A DNA stretch of 64,000 bases from Syntrophaceae bacterium UBA6109. GTDB taxonomy: Bacteria > Desulfobacterota > Syntrophia > Syntrophales > UBA6109. Positions 44,861 to 52,932 of this stretch are shown here, in pieces. The stretch covers positions 1 through 64,000 of the forward strand of contig DIWJ01000026.1 in assembly GCA_002428445.1 (NCBI GenBank), read 5' to 3'. The first letter of the stretch is position 1. Each line of letters opens with the position of its first letter. The notes under the pieces were generated by a model that was given only the letters and a program-made list of their open reading frames with translations, was not told where the DNA came from and made no database searches. A program made the position numbers and the translations under genes.

Positions 44861-44922
44861 TTCGATCCTTCGGCAAGCTCAGGACAAGCTCCAAGGTTTG
44901 TCATGCTGAGCCTGTCGAAGCA
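44861..44922. repeat. REP-like imperfect palindrome
   Basis: A left arm containing CTTCGGCAAGCTCAGGACAAG faces a right arm with GTCATGCTGAGCCTGTCGAAG around a short AT-rich centre. The TTCGACAGGCTCAGCATGAC type of sequence recurs between genes in many bacterial genomes. It lies 60 bases beyond the stop of the response regulator and may limit read-through or mRNA decay. Confidence 0.6.
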
Positions 44923-44982
44923 TCGGGAGCCTTGCATCCAGGCATTTTTGAACAGCCTGGAAGAGACGTTTCAATACTCCGT

Positions 44983-46347
44983 TCAGAATTTGAGGTTATA
45001 TTTTTTGAGCTTGTACCGGAGCATCCGCTCCGAGATGCCGAGGATTTCGGCGGCGCGCGTCTGGTGATCTCCCGCCCTGGCCATGGCGTCCACAATGAGT
45101 TTCCGCTCCAGGTCCTCGATGGATCCCCGCAGCAGGCCGTCCTCCTTGTCCCGCTCTTCCACCGAGGGGATTTCGCCCGCCCCGAAGGGAAGGTCCTCGA
45201 CGCCGATCACAGTCCCGCGGCAGATCACGACGGCGCGTTCGATGATGTTCTCCAGCTCCCGGACGTTTCCCGGGTAGTCGTACTTCATGAGCAGGTCCCT
45301 GGCCTCGCTGCTGATCCCTTCCAGATCCTTGCCGTTGTCGGCGGCGAATCGCGCCAGAAAATGTTCGATCAGAGGGGGGATGTCTTCCTTGCGCTCCCGG
45401 AGCGGAGGGATGTCCAGGCGGACCACGTTCAGGCGGTAGAAGAGATCCTCGCGGAACGCCCCCTCGCGGACCCTCGCCTCCAGGTCGCGGTTGGTGGCGC
45501 TGATGATCCGGACATCGGTGCGGACCGTCGCATTCCCTCCCAGCCGCTGGAACTCCCGCTCCTGAAGGAAGCGAAGCAGTTTCACCTGCACGGCCGGCGC
45601 GATTTCCCCCACCTCGTCGAGGAACAGCGTTCCCCCGTCCGCCTCCTCGAAGCGCCCGATCCTGCGTCCCACGGCGCCGGTAAAGGCCCCCTTCTCGTGC
45701 CCGAAGAGTTCACTCTCCAGGAGTCCTTCCGGAACGGCCCCGCAGTTCACGGCGATGATGGGCCTGCCGGAACGGGGGCTCAGGTGGTGGATCAAGCGGG
45801 CAACCAGTTCCTTGCCGGTGCCGCTTTCGCCCTGCAGCAGGACGGTCGTCCGGCTGGCCGCAATCCGGCCCGCCATATTGAGAACCGTCTCCATTTTCGG
45901 GCTGCTGTAGACGATGCGATCCGTGGTGATCCCCTTTGCCCCGAGCTGTTCGCGGAGCAGCTCGTTTTCCCGGAGCAGGGTTCTCCGCTCGGCCACCCGG
46001 TCCACGAGGAGCAGCAGTTCCTCGAACTCGATGGGTTTGGTGATGTAATCGAGGGCGCCCGCCTTCATCGCATCCACGGCCGTTTCGATGGTCCCATAGG
46101 CCGTAATGATGACGACGTCGATCTCCGGGTTGATGCGCTTGACTTCCTTGAGGACCGTCATGCCGTCCATGCCGGGCATCTTGTAATCGAGCAGAAGAAG
46201 ATCGAAGTGGCCGGCCCTCACCCTTTCGAGAGCCCGCTCGCCGTTTTCCGCTTCCGCCACGGCATGGCCTTCCTTGATGAGGAAGTCCCGCAGCATTTCC
46301 CGCTGGGATTTCCCATCTTCGACGATCAGAATCTGCAGTTTTTTCAT
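44983..46347 (-). CDS. NtrC-family sigma-54 response regulator
   Basis: 454 residues. Receiver (1-120) with L-I-V-E-D-G, acceptor Asp in D-L-L-L-L-D-Y-K-M-P and Lys in I-T-K-P-I is complete. The AAA+ domain (about 140-375) has G-E-S-G-T-G-K-E, G-A-F-T-G-A and R-I-I-S-A-T-N. The Fis-type helix-turn-helix (R-A-A-E-I-L-G-I-S-E-R-M-L-R-Y-K-L) ends the protein. It activates sigma-54 promoters when phosphorylated. It overlaps the kinase stop by four bases (ATGA), so the two form a two-component pair. A likely target is the sigma-54 promoter at 48456, just upstream of the kinase gene. The G in V-E-D-G is unusual; D-D or E-D-D is common. Confidence 0.93.
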   Translation of the reverse strand: MKKLQILIVEDGKSQREMLRDFLIKEGHAVAEAENGERALERVRAGHFDLLLLDYKMPGMDGMTVLKEVKRINPEIDVVIITAYGTIETAVDAMKAGALDYITKPIEFEELLLLVDRVAERRTLLRENELLREQLGAKGITTDRIVYSSPKMETVLNMAGRIAASRTTVLLQGESGTGKELVARLIHHLSPRSGRPIIAVNCGAVPEGLLESELFGHEKGAFTGAVGRRIGRFEEADGGTLFLDEVGEIAPAVQVKLLRFLQEREFQRLGGNATVRTDVRIISATNRDLEARVREGAFREDLFYRLNVVRLDIPPLRERKEDIPPLIEHFLARFAADNGKDLEGISSEARDLLMKYDYPGNVRELENIIERAVVICRGTVIGVEDLPFGAGEIPSVEERDKEDGLLRGSIEDLERKLIVDAMARAGDHQTRAAEILGISERMLRYKLKKYNLKF

Positions 46348-48179
46348 AGGCCGTTTCCTGTTGGACGTCTGTCCGCACCCGCCCCCGCCGTCTTCTCCGC
46401 CGCCCGTTCGGCGGGCAGGAAGATCTCGAAGGTCGTTCCCTCCCCGGCCTTGCTCACAACACGGATCTCGCCGCCGTGGCCGCGGACGATCTCGTGCGCC
46501 AGGGACAGTCCCAGGCCAAGCCCCTTTTCCTTGGTGGTATATTCGGGGCTGAAGATGTGGTCCAATTCCTCCGCCGTCATGCCGCATCCCGTATCGGATA
46601 CGGCAATGCGCACGGGCTTGCCGCGTTTGGCCTCCACCGCGATGGTAATCGTTCCTTTGCCGGTGATGGATTCCATGGCGTTCTTCACGATGTTCAGAAG
46701 CGCCTGCTGAAGCTTGTCCGCATCCATGGGAAGAACATGCGCCTCTTTCCAGGAGGTCCGGAAGACAACTCCCCTGACCGCCGCTTCCTCCTGCAGAAGA
46801 TTCACGATTTTCTGGAGCACCTCCGTGACCGGATAGTCCCGGAATTCCAGACGGCGGCTCTTCGAGAAGGTCAGAAACTCCTCGATGATCCCGTTCAGGC
46901 GCCGGATCTCGTCGCGGATGACGCCCGTCAGCGTCTGGAAGTCTGCGACCTTATCCTGCTCGCTGGGCGAAAATTCCCGTTTGAGACGCTGGCTCGCCAT
47001 GCTGATCGCGTTGAGGGGGTTGCGGATCTCGTGGGCAACGCCGGCGGCGAGCTGTCCCAGGGCCGACAGCCGCTCGGCCTTTTCGAGCTGGCGCTCCATC
47101 CGCACGATGCCGGCCAGATGCCGGTTCTGGTCGTAGTACAGCAGCATCATGGCGAGCAGGGTGATGAGAACGACGATCCCCATGAAGAGGTAGGTGTTGC
47201 GCCGGTTTTCCTCCAGGATTGTTTCCGTGCTCTTCAGTTCGAGTCCAACCCTCGCGATCCCATAGACCTGGTTGTTCAGGAAAAAGGGGGCCGCAATCTC
47301 CAGAATCCGGTCGTTTCCCTCGGCGAGTTTGCGGCTTTCGACTTTGCGCTTTCCGGCCAGGATCTCGCCGATGTGCAGGGTCCCGGACTGTACCTGAGCC
47401 GGGACTTTCCCGGCGCTCCCCAGGATCTTTTCCTGGCGGTCCGCGATCGTGACGTACAGGAGCCCCTGTCCTCCCTGTCCTCCCTGTCCTCCTCCCAGGT
47501 CTGCGATGACCTTTTCGACGGAGACCTTGGTTCCCCAATAGCGCAGGCCGTCGCGATCCATGGCGATGATGACAGTTCCGCTTCCGTCGGCGCGCCTCAA
47601 GGCGATGAAGCCGATCTTTTTCATCTTTCCGAGATGGGCGATCGCCTCGAGGGTGATCTCCCCGCGGGGGGGCGGCGAAAAACCCGTCTCTGCGAACAGA
47701 TCGCGCGGCAGTTTGCGGCTGTAATGGACGGCTTTCCCCCTCTCGTTGAGAACCGCTACGAGCCATAATCCCTTTTCGTCGGCATAGGTTTTCAGGTAGA
47801 CGTTGTTCAGGCCTTTCGCCTTCCAGCGCTTGTCGATCTCCTGCGCCAGGTCGACCATCGCCTTCGTCAGCGATTTCTGGGCGGCCGAGACCTCCTCCTT
47901 GAGCGGTACGAAGGTCTCACTTCCGCTGGCCTGGCGGGCCTGGGCCAGATAGTTCAGGTTTTCCTGAACCAGTTTCTGGATGACGTCGATGATATCCAGG
48001 CCCCGGCTCTCCATGAAACTGACGAGCGTCCGGTCGACACGGTTCAGGTCCTGGATACCCATGGTGAGGATGATGCCGATGAAGACCGCGCAGACGGCGG
48101 CGACGGCGAGAGGCTGGAGGAAGGGTCGATTGTGCTGCAGGTGTCGCTGTTGCCAGACGATTTTCTTGTCGGACTGCAT
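46344..48179 (-). CDS. Membrane sensor histidine kinase, partner of the NtrC-type regulator
   Basis: 611 residues. First membrane helix about 23-43, a periplasmic sensor of about 285 residues, second helix about 330-352, then H box G-V-A-H-E-I-R-N-P-L-N-A-I-S, N box N-I-V-K-N-A-M-E-S, and G boxes D-T-G-C-G-M and G-L-G-L-G-L. The sensor region has a D-L-G-G-G-Q-G-G-Q-G-G-Q-G loop encoded by three exact 9-bp repeats. The first in-frame start is TTG 48188, too near its GGAGG; ATG 48179 is used. The architecture resembles ZraS-like kinases, but the signal cannot be read from sequence. Confidence 0.92.
   Translation of the reverse strand: MQSDKKIVWQQRHLQHNRPFLQPLAVAAVCAVFIGIILTMGIQDLNRVDRTLVSFMESRGLDIIDVIQKLVQENLNYLAQARQASGSETFVPLKEEVSAAQKSLTKAMVDLAQEIDKRWKAKGLNNVYLKTYADEKGLWLVAVLNERGKAVHYSRKLPRDLFAETGFSPPPRGEITLEAIAHLGKMKKIGFIALRRADGSGTVIIAMDRDGLRYWGTKVSVEKVIADLGGGQGGQGGQGLLYVTIADRQEKILGSAGKVPAQVQSGTLHIGEILAGKRKVESRKLAEGNDRILEIAAPFFLNNQVYGIARVGLELKSTETILEENRRNTYLFMGIVVLITLLAMMLLYYDQNRHLAGIVRMERQLEKAERLSALGQLAAGVAHEIRNPLNAISMASQRLKREFSPSEQDKVADFQTLTGVIRDEIRRLNGIIEEFLTFSKSRRLEFRDYPVTEVLQKIVNLLQEEAAVRGVVFRTSWKEAHVLPMDADKLQQALLNIVKNAMESITGKGTITIAVEAKRGKPVRIAVSDTGCGMTAEELDHIFSPEYTTKEKGLGLGLSLAHEIVRGHGGEIRVVSKAGEGTTFEIFLPAERAAEKTAGAGADRRPTGNGL
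47465..47491. repeat. Three exact 9-bp tandem repeats inside the sensor kinase
   Basis: CCTGTCCTC occurs three times without change. On the coding strand each copy encodes Gly-Gly-Gln-type residues of a loop in the periplasmic sensor. Repeats of this kind can gain or lose units in frame. Confidence 0.85.
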
Positions 48180-48211
48180 GCTTACCAAAACCTCCAGCGA
48201 TCTCGGCGGTT

Positions 48212-48239
48212 ATCTTATGGAAAACCTCCAAAAAGTCAA
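48212..48239 (-). promoter_or_regulatory. Candidate sigma-70 promoter of the kinase/regulator pair
   Basis: Minus-strand TTGACT (48239-48234), 16-base spacer, TAAGAT (48217-48212), 33 bases before the kinase start. Confidence 0.5.
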
Positions 48240-48259
48240 CGAATGATTGGAAAACGGAA

Positions 48260-48275
48260 TCGACATTTTTGTCGA
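48260..48275. promoter_or_regulatory. Palindrome TCGACA-N4-TGTCGA, possible activator site
   Basis: A perfect 6-bp inverted repeat with a four-base spacer. A further half-site, TTCGACAAA, lies at 48348-48356. Both lie 100-195 bases upstream of the sigma-54 promoter at 48456, the usual range for enhancer sites of NtrC-type activators, and close to the divergent kinase promoter. Confidence 0.5.
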
Positions 48276-48455
48276 AAGGACCCGAAAAGGGCGTAAGAAG
48301 CGTAACTGTTTGTATTCAAAGAATTCTGTCTTGCTGCTCTCTGGTTATTCGACAAATATTGCCTTGCGAACCCCTTCTTTTGGAACCGTGATTTCGCCGC
48401 TGAAAAGTCAGAAATACCCGTCTTTCCGGTCAGTTAATACGCATTCTGCCGACGC

Positions 48456-48471
48456 TGGCATGCTATCTGCA
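48456..48471 (+). promoter_or_regulatory. Sigma-54 (-24/-12) promoter
   Basis: TGGCATG-N4-CTGCA matches the consensus TGGCACG-N4-TTGCW at 10 of 12 positions, with the essential GG and GC separated by exactly 10 bases. It points away from the two-component genes towards the 3' end of rarA, where no normal gene lies on this strand. Confidence 0.7.
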
Positions 48472-48481
48472 TTCTATCGAC

Positions 48482-48588
48482 CAGAAAGAGATGATCGGTG
48501 AAACAAACGGGCATGCTTCGCCGACAGGATAATCCAGAATCCTCCTGAATATAGGGGGGAGGTTCACGAACCTCCCCCCTTCTTTTTG
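48482..48588 (+). ncRNA. Predicted sigma-54-dependent small RNA (or tiny mRNA)
   Basis: The expected start is about 12 bases after the -12 element; the end is the T tract of a perfect terminator, giving about 105 nt. Just before the terminator stem an exposed CCTCCT (48541-48546) is complementary to Shine-Dalgarno sequences, a feature of many regulatory RNAs. Short frames exist (a GTG frame of 16 codons at 48498-48548 and an ATG frame of 13 codons at 48491-48532) without convincing ribosome-binding sites, so a small RNA is preferred. The neighbouring NtrC-type pair is the obvious candidate regulator. Expression is not proven. Confidence 0.55.
48554..48588 (+). terminator. Perfect intrinsic terminator opposite the end of rarA
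   Basis: GGGGGGAGGTTC (48554-48565) and GAACCTCCCCCC (48568-48579) are exact complements, followed by TTCTTTTT (48580-48587) on the plus strand. The minus strand has no T tract after the stem, so the element serves a plus-strand transcript. It codes for the last residues of RarA (K-K-K-G-G-G-S) on the other strand. Confidence 0.85.
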
Positions 48589-49922
48589 TCTTCCAGGCTC
48601 TTCGCTTCACGGATCTTCCGCCAGTGCTCCAACCGCTCCTTGATCATTTTTTCATAGCCGCGCCCCGCGGGGCGGTAGAAGGTCTCGCCCCGAAGTTTCT
48701 CAGGGAGATATTCCTGGGGCGCATAGGCCTCGTCGTAGTCGTGGGCATAGCGATAATCCTTGCCGTAGCCCAGCTCCTTCATGAGCTTGGTGGGTGCATT
48801 GCGGATGTGCAGCGGCACCGGGAGCGTCCCCGTCCGCCGGATGATCTCCTTCACCCGCCCGTAACCGGTGTACAGGGCGTTGCTCTTGGGGGCGGTCGCG
48901 AGGTACACCGCCGTCTGCGCAAGCGCCAGTTCCCCCTCGGGCAGCCCGATGAAGGAGAAGGCCTGCATGGCGGCCACGGCAACCGTCAGGGCCTGCGGAT
49001 CGGCGTTGCCGACGTCCTCGGAGGCAAAACGCACCATCCGCCGCGCCAGATACAGCGGGTCCTCCCCCGCTTCCAGCATCCTCCCCAGCCAGTAGAGAGC
49101 GCCGTCTGGATCGCTCCCCCGAAGGCTCTTGTGGAGGGCCGAAATCAGGTTGTAGTGCTCCTCCCCGGTCTTGTCGTATTGCAGAAGCTTCCGCTGCAGC
49201 GCCTCCTCGACCAGGGCCTTCGTGACAATGCGGCCCTGCTCCCCCCGCCCTGCGGCCAGGGATGCGGCTGCATCGAGGCCGTTGAGGGCCATGCGCGCGT
49301 CGCCGTCCGCCGACCAGACGATGTGGGTGATCGCGTCCGGTTCGAAGACCAGGTCCAGCGAGCCCAGTCCCCTCTCCCGATCGGTGATCGCCCGTTCGAC
49401 AATCGTGCGGAGTTCTTCCTCTGTGAAGGGTTTCAGTGTCAGGACGCGGGTCCGGGACAGGAGCGGCGAAATCACCTCGAAAGAGGGGTTTTCCGTGGTC
49501 GCGCCGATCAGCGTGACGAGACCGCTCTCCACATGGGGGAGGAAGGCGTCCTGCTGGGATTTGTTGAAGCGGTGGATCTCATCGACGAAGAGAACCGTCT
49601 TGCGCTGATGGTACCGCATCTGCTCGCGGGCCTCGTCGATGACGGTGCGGATCTCCTTCACGCCCGAAAGCACCGCCGAAAAACTCGTGTAGTGCACCGG
49701 AGTCTTGATGTCCGCCGCGACAAGTCTCGCCAGCGTCGTCTTCCCCGAACCGGGCGGCCCCCAGAAAATCATGGAGAAAAGACGGCCCTCGGCCATGGCG
49801 GTCCGCAGGAGACTGCCCGGACCCACCAGATGGGCCTGCCCCACGTACTCGTCCAGAGACCGCGGCCTCATCCGGTCCGCCAGCGGCGCGTTTGTCCTGT
49901 CTTCCTGATCGAAAAGTTCCAT
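48564..49922 (-). CDS. rarA: Replication-associated recombination protein A (RarA/MgsA AAA+ ATPase)
   Basis: 452 residues, full length. N-terminal L-A-D-R-M-R-P-R-S-L-D-E-Y-V-G-Q, Walker A G-P-P-G-S-G-K-T-T, Walker B F-V-D-E-I-H-R-F, sensor I G-A-T-T-E-N-P-S, and the C-terminal tetramerisation domain (G-S-D-P-D-G-A-L-Y-W-L-G-R-M) are all present. RarA acts at stalled or damaged replication forks with SSB and RecA. The final residues K-K-K-G-G-G-S are encoded by the antisense terminator of the predicted small RNA. Confidence 0.96.
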   Translation of the reverse strand: MELFDQEDRTNAPLADRMRPRSLDEYVGQAHLVGPGSLLRTAMAEGRLFSMIFWGPPGSGKTTLARLVAADIKTPVHYTSFSAVLSGVKEIRTVIDEAREQMRYHQRKTVLFVDEIHRFNKSQQDAFLPHVESGLVTLIGATTENPSFEVISPLLSRTRVLTLKPFTEEELRTIVERAITDRERGLGSLDLVFEPDAITHIVWSADGDARMALNGLDAAASLAAGRGEQGRIVTKALVEEALQRKLLQYDKTGEEHYNLISALHKSLRGSDPDGALYWLGRMLEAGEDPLYLARRMVRFASEDVGNADPQALTVAVAAMQAFSFIGLPEGELALAQTAVYLATAPKSNALYTGYGRVKEIIRRTGTLPVPLHIRNAPTKLMKELGYGKDYRYAHDYDEAYAPQEYLPEKLRGETFYRPAGRGYEKMIKERLEHWRKIREAKSLEDKKKGGGS

Positions 49923-49983
49923 GCCTATAGACTCTTGCGAAGCACCTCTCCTCGAAGTACAGGAAGGACTCTTCCTCTTCCGG

Positions 49984-50253
49984 TTACCGGTCGCCGGCCG
50001 TTTTCCGGCCCCTGGCCCGTTCGATGATTTCCAGAAGGCTTGCCATCTTCTCCCTGGGTTTCTGCAGCAAGAAACGTTCCCAGTCGTCCTCGGGCATCTC
50101 CGCCCGCAGGTGTTCCTCGACGGGGAACCGGGCGCTCCAGCAGGTCACGATCCGCGGGCAGGGAAGCTTCCCCGCTTCCTTCCGGCAGTACGAGAAGGTC
50201 AGTTCGTGGCCCAGACGCGGGCAGCGAATGAACAGTCCGTCGTATTCCGACAT
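49984..50253 (-). CDS. Small cysteine-containing conserved protein of unknown function
   Basis: 89 residues from ATG 50253, chosen for its GGAGGG site; 11 more codons are open upstream. The pattern I-R-C-P-R-L-G-H-E, S-Y-C-R-K-E, P-C-P-R-I-V-T-C-W has four Cys and a His that could bind a metal ion. The C-terminal half is helical (W-E-R-F-L, then E-I-I-E-R-A-R). I do not recognise a characterised family. It ends 62 bases from the rarA start and may be its upstream operon partner. Confidence 0.6.
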   Translation of the reverse strand: MSEYDGLFIRCPRLGHELTFSYCRKEAGKLPCPRIVTCWSARFPVEEHLRAEMPEDDWERFLLQKPREKMASLLEIIERARGRKTAGDR

Positions 50254-50737
50254 GGCAAGTCCCTCCGGGGCGCCTGACGATACCACAGCCCGCCGCTAAT
50301 GTCACAGTGCAATCGGAAATGGGGAAAGATTGCGGGACCGAAAGTCAAGGTTTTTCGCTCACACGTACGAGTCAATAGATTCATGAAAGGGGGAAACTGA
50401 GAATTGCCCGTTGGAGAAGAGCAATGCTTGGGCTAACCGAAGGCAATCGGCCTTCCTGTGCAGGACCACGGCGCTTCCATCAGTTAGGTTCAGCCGGTTG
50501 TTATGCGGTTCTATCGGGGGAAAAGTGAAAATGGATACACCAGATCCCTAGGACAAATCAGGGTATCCCCGATGGTGCGTCGGGCCATGTTCTTGTATTT
50601 TTAAGGGGCGGCCAGTTTCTGGGCCAGCCAACCGCAACTCCGGCGAATCATGCGGGAGACCGGGCGCAAGTACAGTCTTGACCGCGCGATTGGAGAATAT
50701 GCTGCCGCTGATGAGCGGCTCAATGGAGGGAAAAGAC
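50254..50737. other. 484-base stretch without a recognisable gene
   Basis: No frame looks coding. Several short hairpins are visible: GAAGGC/GCCTTC (50439-50444, 50450-50455), GGATAC/GTATCC with an inner CCCT/AGGG (50533-50568), and GGCCAG/CTGGGCC (50610-50625). They precede the UspA gene and could form a structured leader, but none fits a riboswitch class I know. Confidence 0.5.
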
Positions 50738-51196
50738 ATGAAGAAGAAAGTATTGGTTCCCCTTGACAGTTCGAAGCTGGCCGAGTGCGCAATATCTCAC
50801 GTTAAGGATCTGGCAAAATACGGGATCGTCGGAGAGGTTACCCTCCTCAACGTGGTTCCTCAGGCCTACGCGCCTTTGGAAGAAGGATATAAGGCGAACG
50901 TAACCCTCCTTGCGGCCAGAGACGAGAATCTTGCCGCATCGAGAAGGTATCTCGCCGCCCTGGAAGCCAGCCTGAACGCCGAAGGAATCGAGGTCAAAAC
51001 AGCTTCTGTCGAGGCGATCAACGTTGCCGGCGCCATTACGGAGTACGCTCAGAACAACGGCATGGATATGATCGTCATTGCGACGCACGGTTACACGGGC
51101 CTGAAGAAGATGCTTTTGGGCAGTGTGGCATCGGGCGTCGTTCAGCAGTCGAATGTGGCCGTTTATTTAATCAGACCCGACGCCTGCAGCGTATAG
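50738..51196 (+). CDS. Universal stress protein, UspA family
   Basis: 152 residues, a single Usp domain. It starts K-K-K-V-L-V-P-L-D-S-S and ends with the nucleotide-binding signature T-H-G-Y-T-G-L-K-K-M-L-L-G-S-V-A followed by V-Y-L-I-R-P, which fits the ATP-binding subgroup (G-x2-G-x-n-G-S). The start is set by GGAGGG seven bases before ATG 50738; 20 codons upstream are open but unsupported. It stands alone after a 484-base structured gap. Confidence 0.9.
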   Translation: MKKKVLVPLDSSKLAECAISHVKDLAKYGIVGEVTLLNVVPQAYAPLEEGYKANVTLLAARDENLAASRRYLAALEASLNAEGIEVKTASVEAINVAGAITEYAQNNGMDMIVIATHGYTGLKKMLLGSVASGVVQQSNVAVYLIRPDACSV

Positions 51197-51325
51197 GAAA
51201 CGGCTTCCGGCGTCCCGGAGTAAAGTGGAGAAAAGTACGAAAAGCGGGGAAGGCGGTTTCGCATGAACGAGTCACGCCTCCTTTTATATATTGTTGCTGA
51301 GGCGGTCACCGGCAAGGAGGTTCAT

Positions 51326-52114
51326 TTGAGAGGTTTCCGGAATAGGGCTCCGCTTTGCATTGTGGCCTTGTTCATCATTTCCGCCGGTGCCGCGGCGGAG
51401 TCGTTTGCCTCCCCGTCGGTATTGTGGAAAGGGGAACGGCTCGTGTTCAGGTTGTCGTGGTTGGGCATTCCGGCGGGAAAGACGGTGATGGAGGCCTCGG
51501 ACGCCGGATATGTCGAGGGAAAGAAGATGTATGGTATTTCCGCCGTCACGGCATCGAATGAGTTTATTGATGCTTTTTACCCGGTGCGGGACAGGATCCA
51601 TTCCTTCATATTTGCGGACACGCTCGCTTCCTACAAGTACAGGGTTCGCCAGGAAGAGGGCACTTACCGGAGCGATAAGGAAATCCTCTTTGATTATGCC
51701 GAGCGCAAGGCGACCTTTACAAAGAACGGCGAAGTCTCCATCTGCGACATTCCGGCCTTTGTCTCCGATTCCCTTTCCGCCTACTACTATTTCCGGACGA
51801 AGGAACTGGCGGTCGGGAAGACGATTACCTTCGAAGTCTTCGACGACAAGAAGCTTTGGCAGGTCCACGTCCAGATACTCCGCAAGGAGCGTATTGAGAC
51901 GCCTGCAGGCACCTTCAACACGATCGTCGTCAAACCGCTCTTCAAATTCGAGGGGATTTTTCGAAGAAAAGGGGATGTCTACTTCTGGTTGACCGACGAC
52001 AGCCGCAAGATGATCGTCCGGATGAAAAGCAAGGTCCTGATCGGCTCCATTAATGCCGAGCTGATGGAGTATGCGTACAAGCCATCCCATGAAGATGATC
52101 ATCAGGGGAAATAG
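51326..52114 (+). CDS. DUF3108 family exported protein
   Basis: 262 residues from a TTG at 51326, supported by AAGGAGG five bases upstream; a GTG/ATG-type start at 51263 in the same frame lacks a site. A signal peptide (R-G-F-R-N-R, hydrophobic to about residue 25) precedes the DUF3108 beta-rich domain: W-K-G-E-R-L-V-F-R-L-S-W-L-G-I-P-A-G, then T-P-A-G-T-F-N-T and Y-F-W-L-T-D-D-S-R near the end. It is a periplasmic or outer-membrane-associated protein of unknown function. The lipoprotein gene follows 20 bases later. Confidence 0.85.
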   Translation: MRGFRNRAPLCIVALFIISAGAAAESFASPSVLWKGERLVFRLSWLGIPAGKTVMEASDAGYVEGKKMYGISAVTASNEFIDAFYPVRDRIHSFIFADTLASYKYRVRQEEGTYRSDKEILFDYAERKATFTKNGEVSICDIPAFVSDSLSAYYYFRTKELAVGKTITFEVFDDKKLWQVHVQILRKERIETPAGTFNTIVVKPLFKFEGIFRRKGDVYFWLTDDSRKMIVRMKSKVLIGSINAELMEYAYKPSHEDDHQGK

Positions 52115-52134
52115 CCATCTCGGAGGAAAGGACT

Positions 52135-52785
52135 ATGATGAAGTTGATCGAAAGATCGGGATGGCTGATGCTGCTGGCTATGGTGAGCATGGCGTCTTCC
52201 TGCTTTCTGCCCCAGGTGTATGATTCGACGGACCATCATTTGATTTCACTCAGCGCTGACGATCTCTCCAAACAGGGCATCGCATTTCTGACGCCATCTA
52301 CCATCACCGGCCAGGAAGAGGAGAAGCAGGCGATTGCCCTCATATTTGCTGAGGTACTGAGCAAGGAACGGCCTGCCGTACGATGCGTCGGCCTCCCGGA
52401 AACCTTGAACGCCCTGAATCGCGCCGGACTCGCAGACAACTACAAGCACATGATCGATGAGTATCGCAACACGGGGTTATTCGGTCATGACATGCTGCAA
52501 AAGGTGGGCGAAGCAACAAAAACGGGATATGTGGCACAGCTGAAACTCATGACTTTTGTCCAGGGTTCATCGGATCGGTTCGGATTTTTGGGTCTGCGCA
52601 TGATCGTGACAAAATATTCACATCTGAGGCTGTTTTTTCAAATCTGGAATATCCGGACCGGCTCCATCGCCTGGGAGGGTGTGCACGAAATGCACTACGC
52701 CGTCGACACAATTACTGAAAATACGGTTACGCTCAAAACGACAATCGCGAAGGCTGCGCGCGACATTATTAAACTCTTACCGTGA
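52135..52785 (+). CDS. Predicted lipoprotein of unknown function
   Basis: 216 residues. A signal peptide ends in M-A-S-S-C near residue 23, an acceptable lipobox with A rather than L at -3. The mature part has a mixed alpha/beta pattern (E-E-E-K-Q-A-I-A-L-I-F-A-E-V-L and I-R-T-G-S-I-A-W-E-G) like secreted proteins that assemble envelope components (GNA1162/LpoB-like), but I do not recognise a family with confidence. GGAGG precedes a double ATG. It is probably in an operon with the DUF3108 gene. Confidence 0.7.
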   Translation: MMKLIERSGWLMLLAMVSMASSCFLPQVYDSTDHHLISLSADDLSKQGIAFLTPSTITGQEEEKQAIALIFAEVLSKERPAVRCVGLPETLNALNRAGLADNYKHMIDEYRNTGLFGHDMLQKVGEATKTGYVAQLKLMTFVQGSSDRFGFLGLRMIVTKYSHLRLFFQIWNIRTGSIAWEGVHEMHYAVDTITENTVTLKTTIAKAARDIIKLLP

Positions 52786-52932
52786 ATCGCCGCAGAAGAT
52801 TTCATAATGAGGCAGACAGATATCCGCTTCGATAACGACGACTCAAACATTACCTGATCATCGGTGTTTATTTCTTCAATCTAACCAATATGCGGGGCAC
52901 GAACGAGCGCAATCAAATTCGCCTGTGTTGAT

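Noticed and set aside
48247..48501. An 84-codon plus-strand frame in the kinase-rarA gap
   Set aside because: No ribosome-binding site or recognisable pattern, and it runs through the sigma-54 promoter; the promoter-terminator pair explains the region better.
50475..50510. A GTTAGGT ... GTTGTTATG stretch resembling part of an integron attC site
   Set aside because: The matching RYYYAAC partner is missing at the proper distance and there is no integron integrase or cassette gene.
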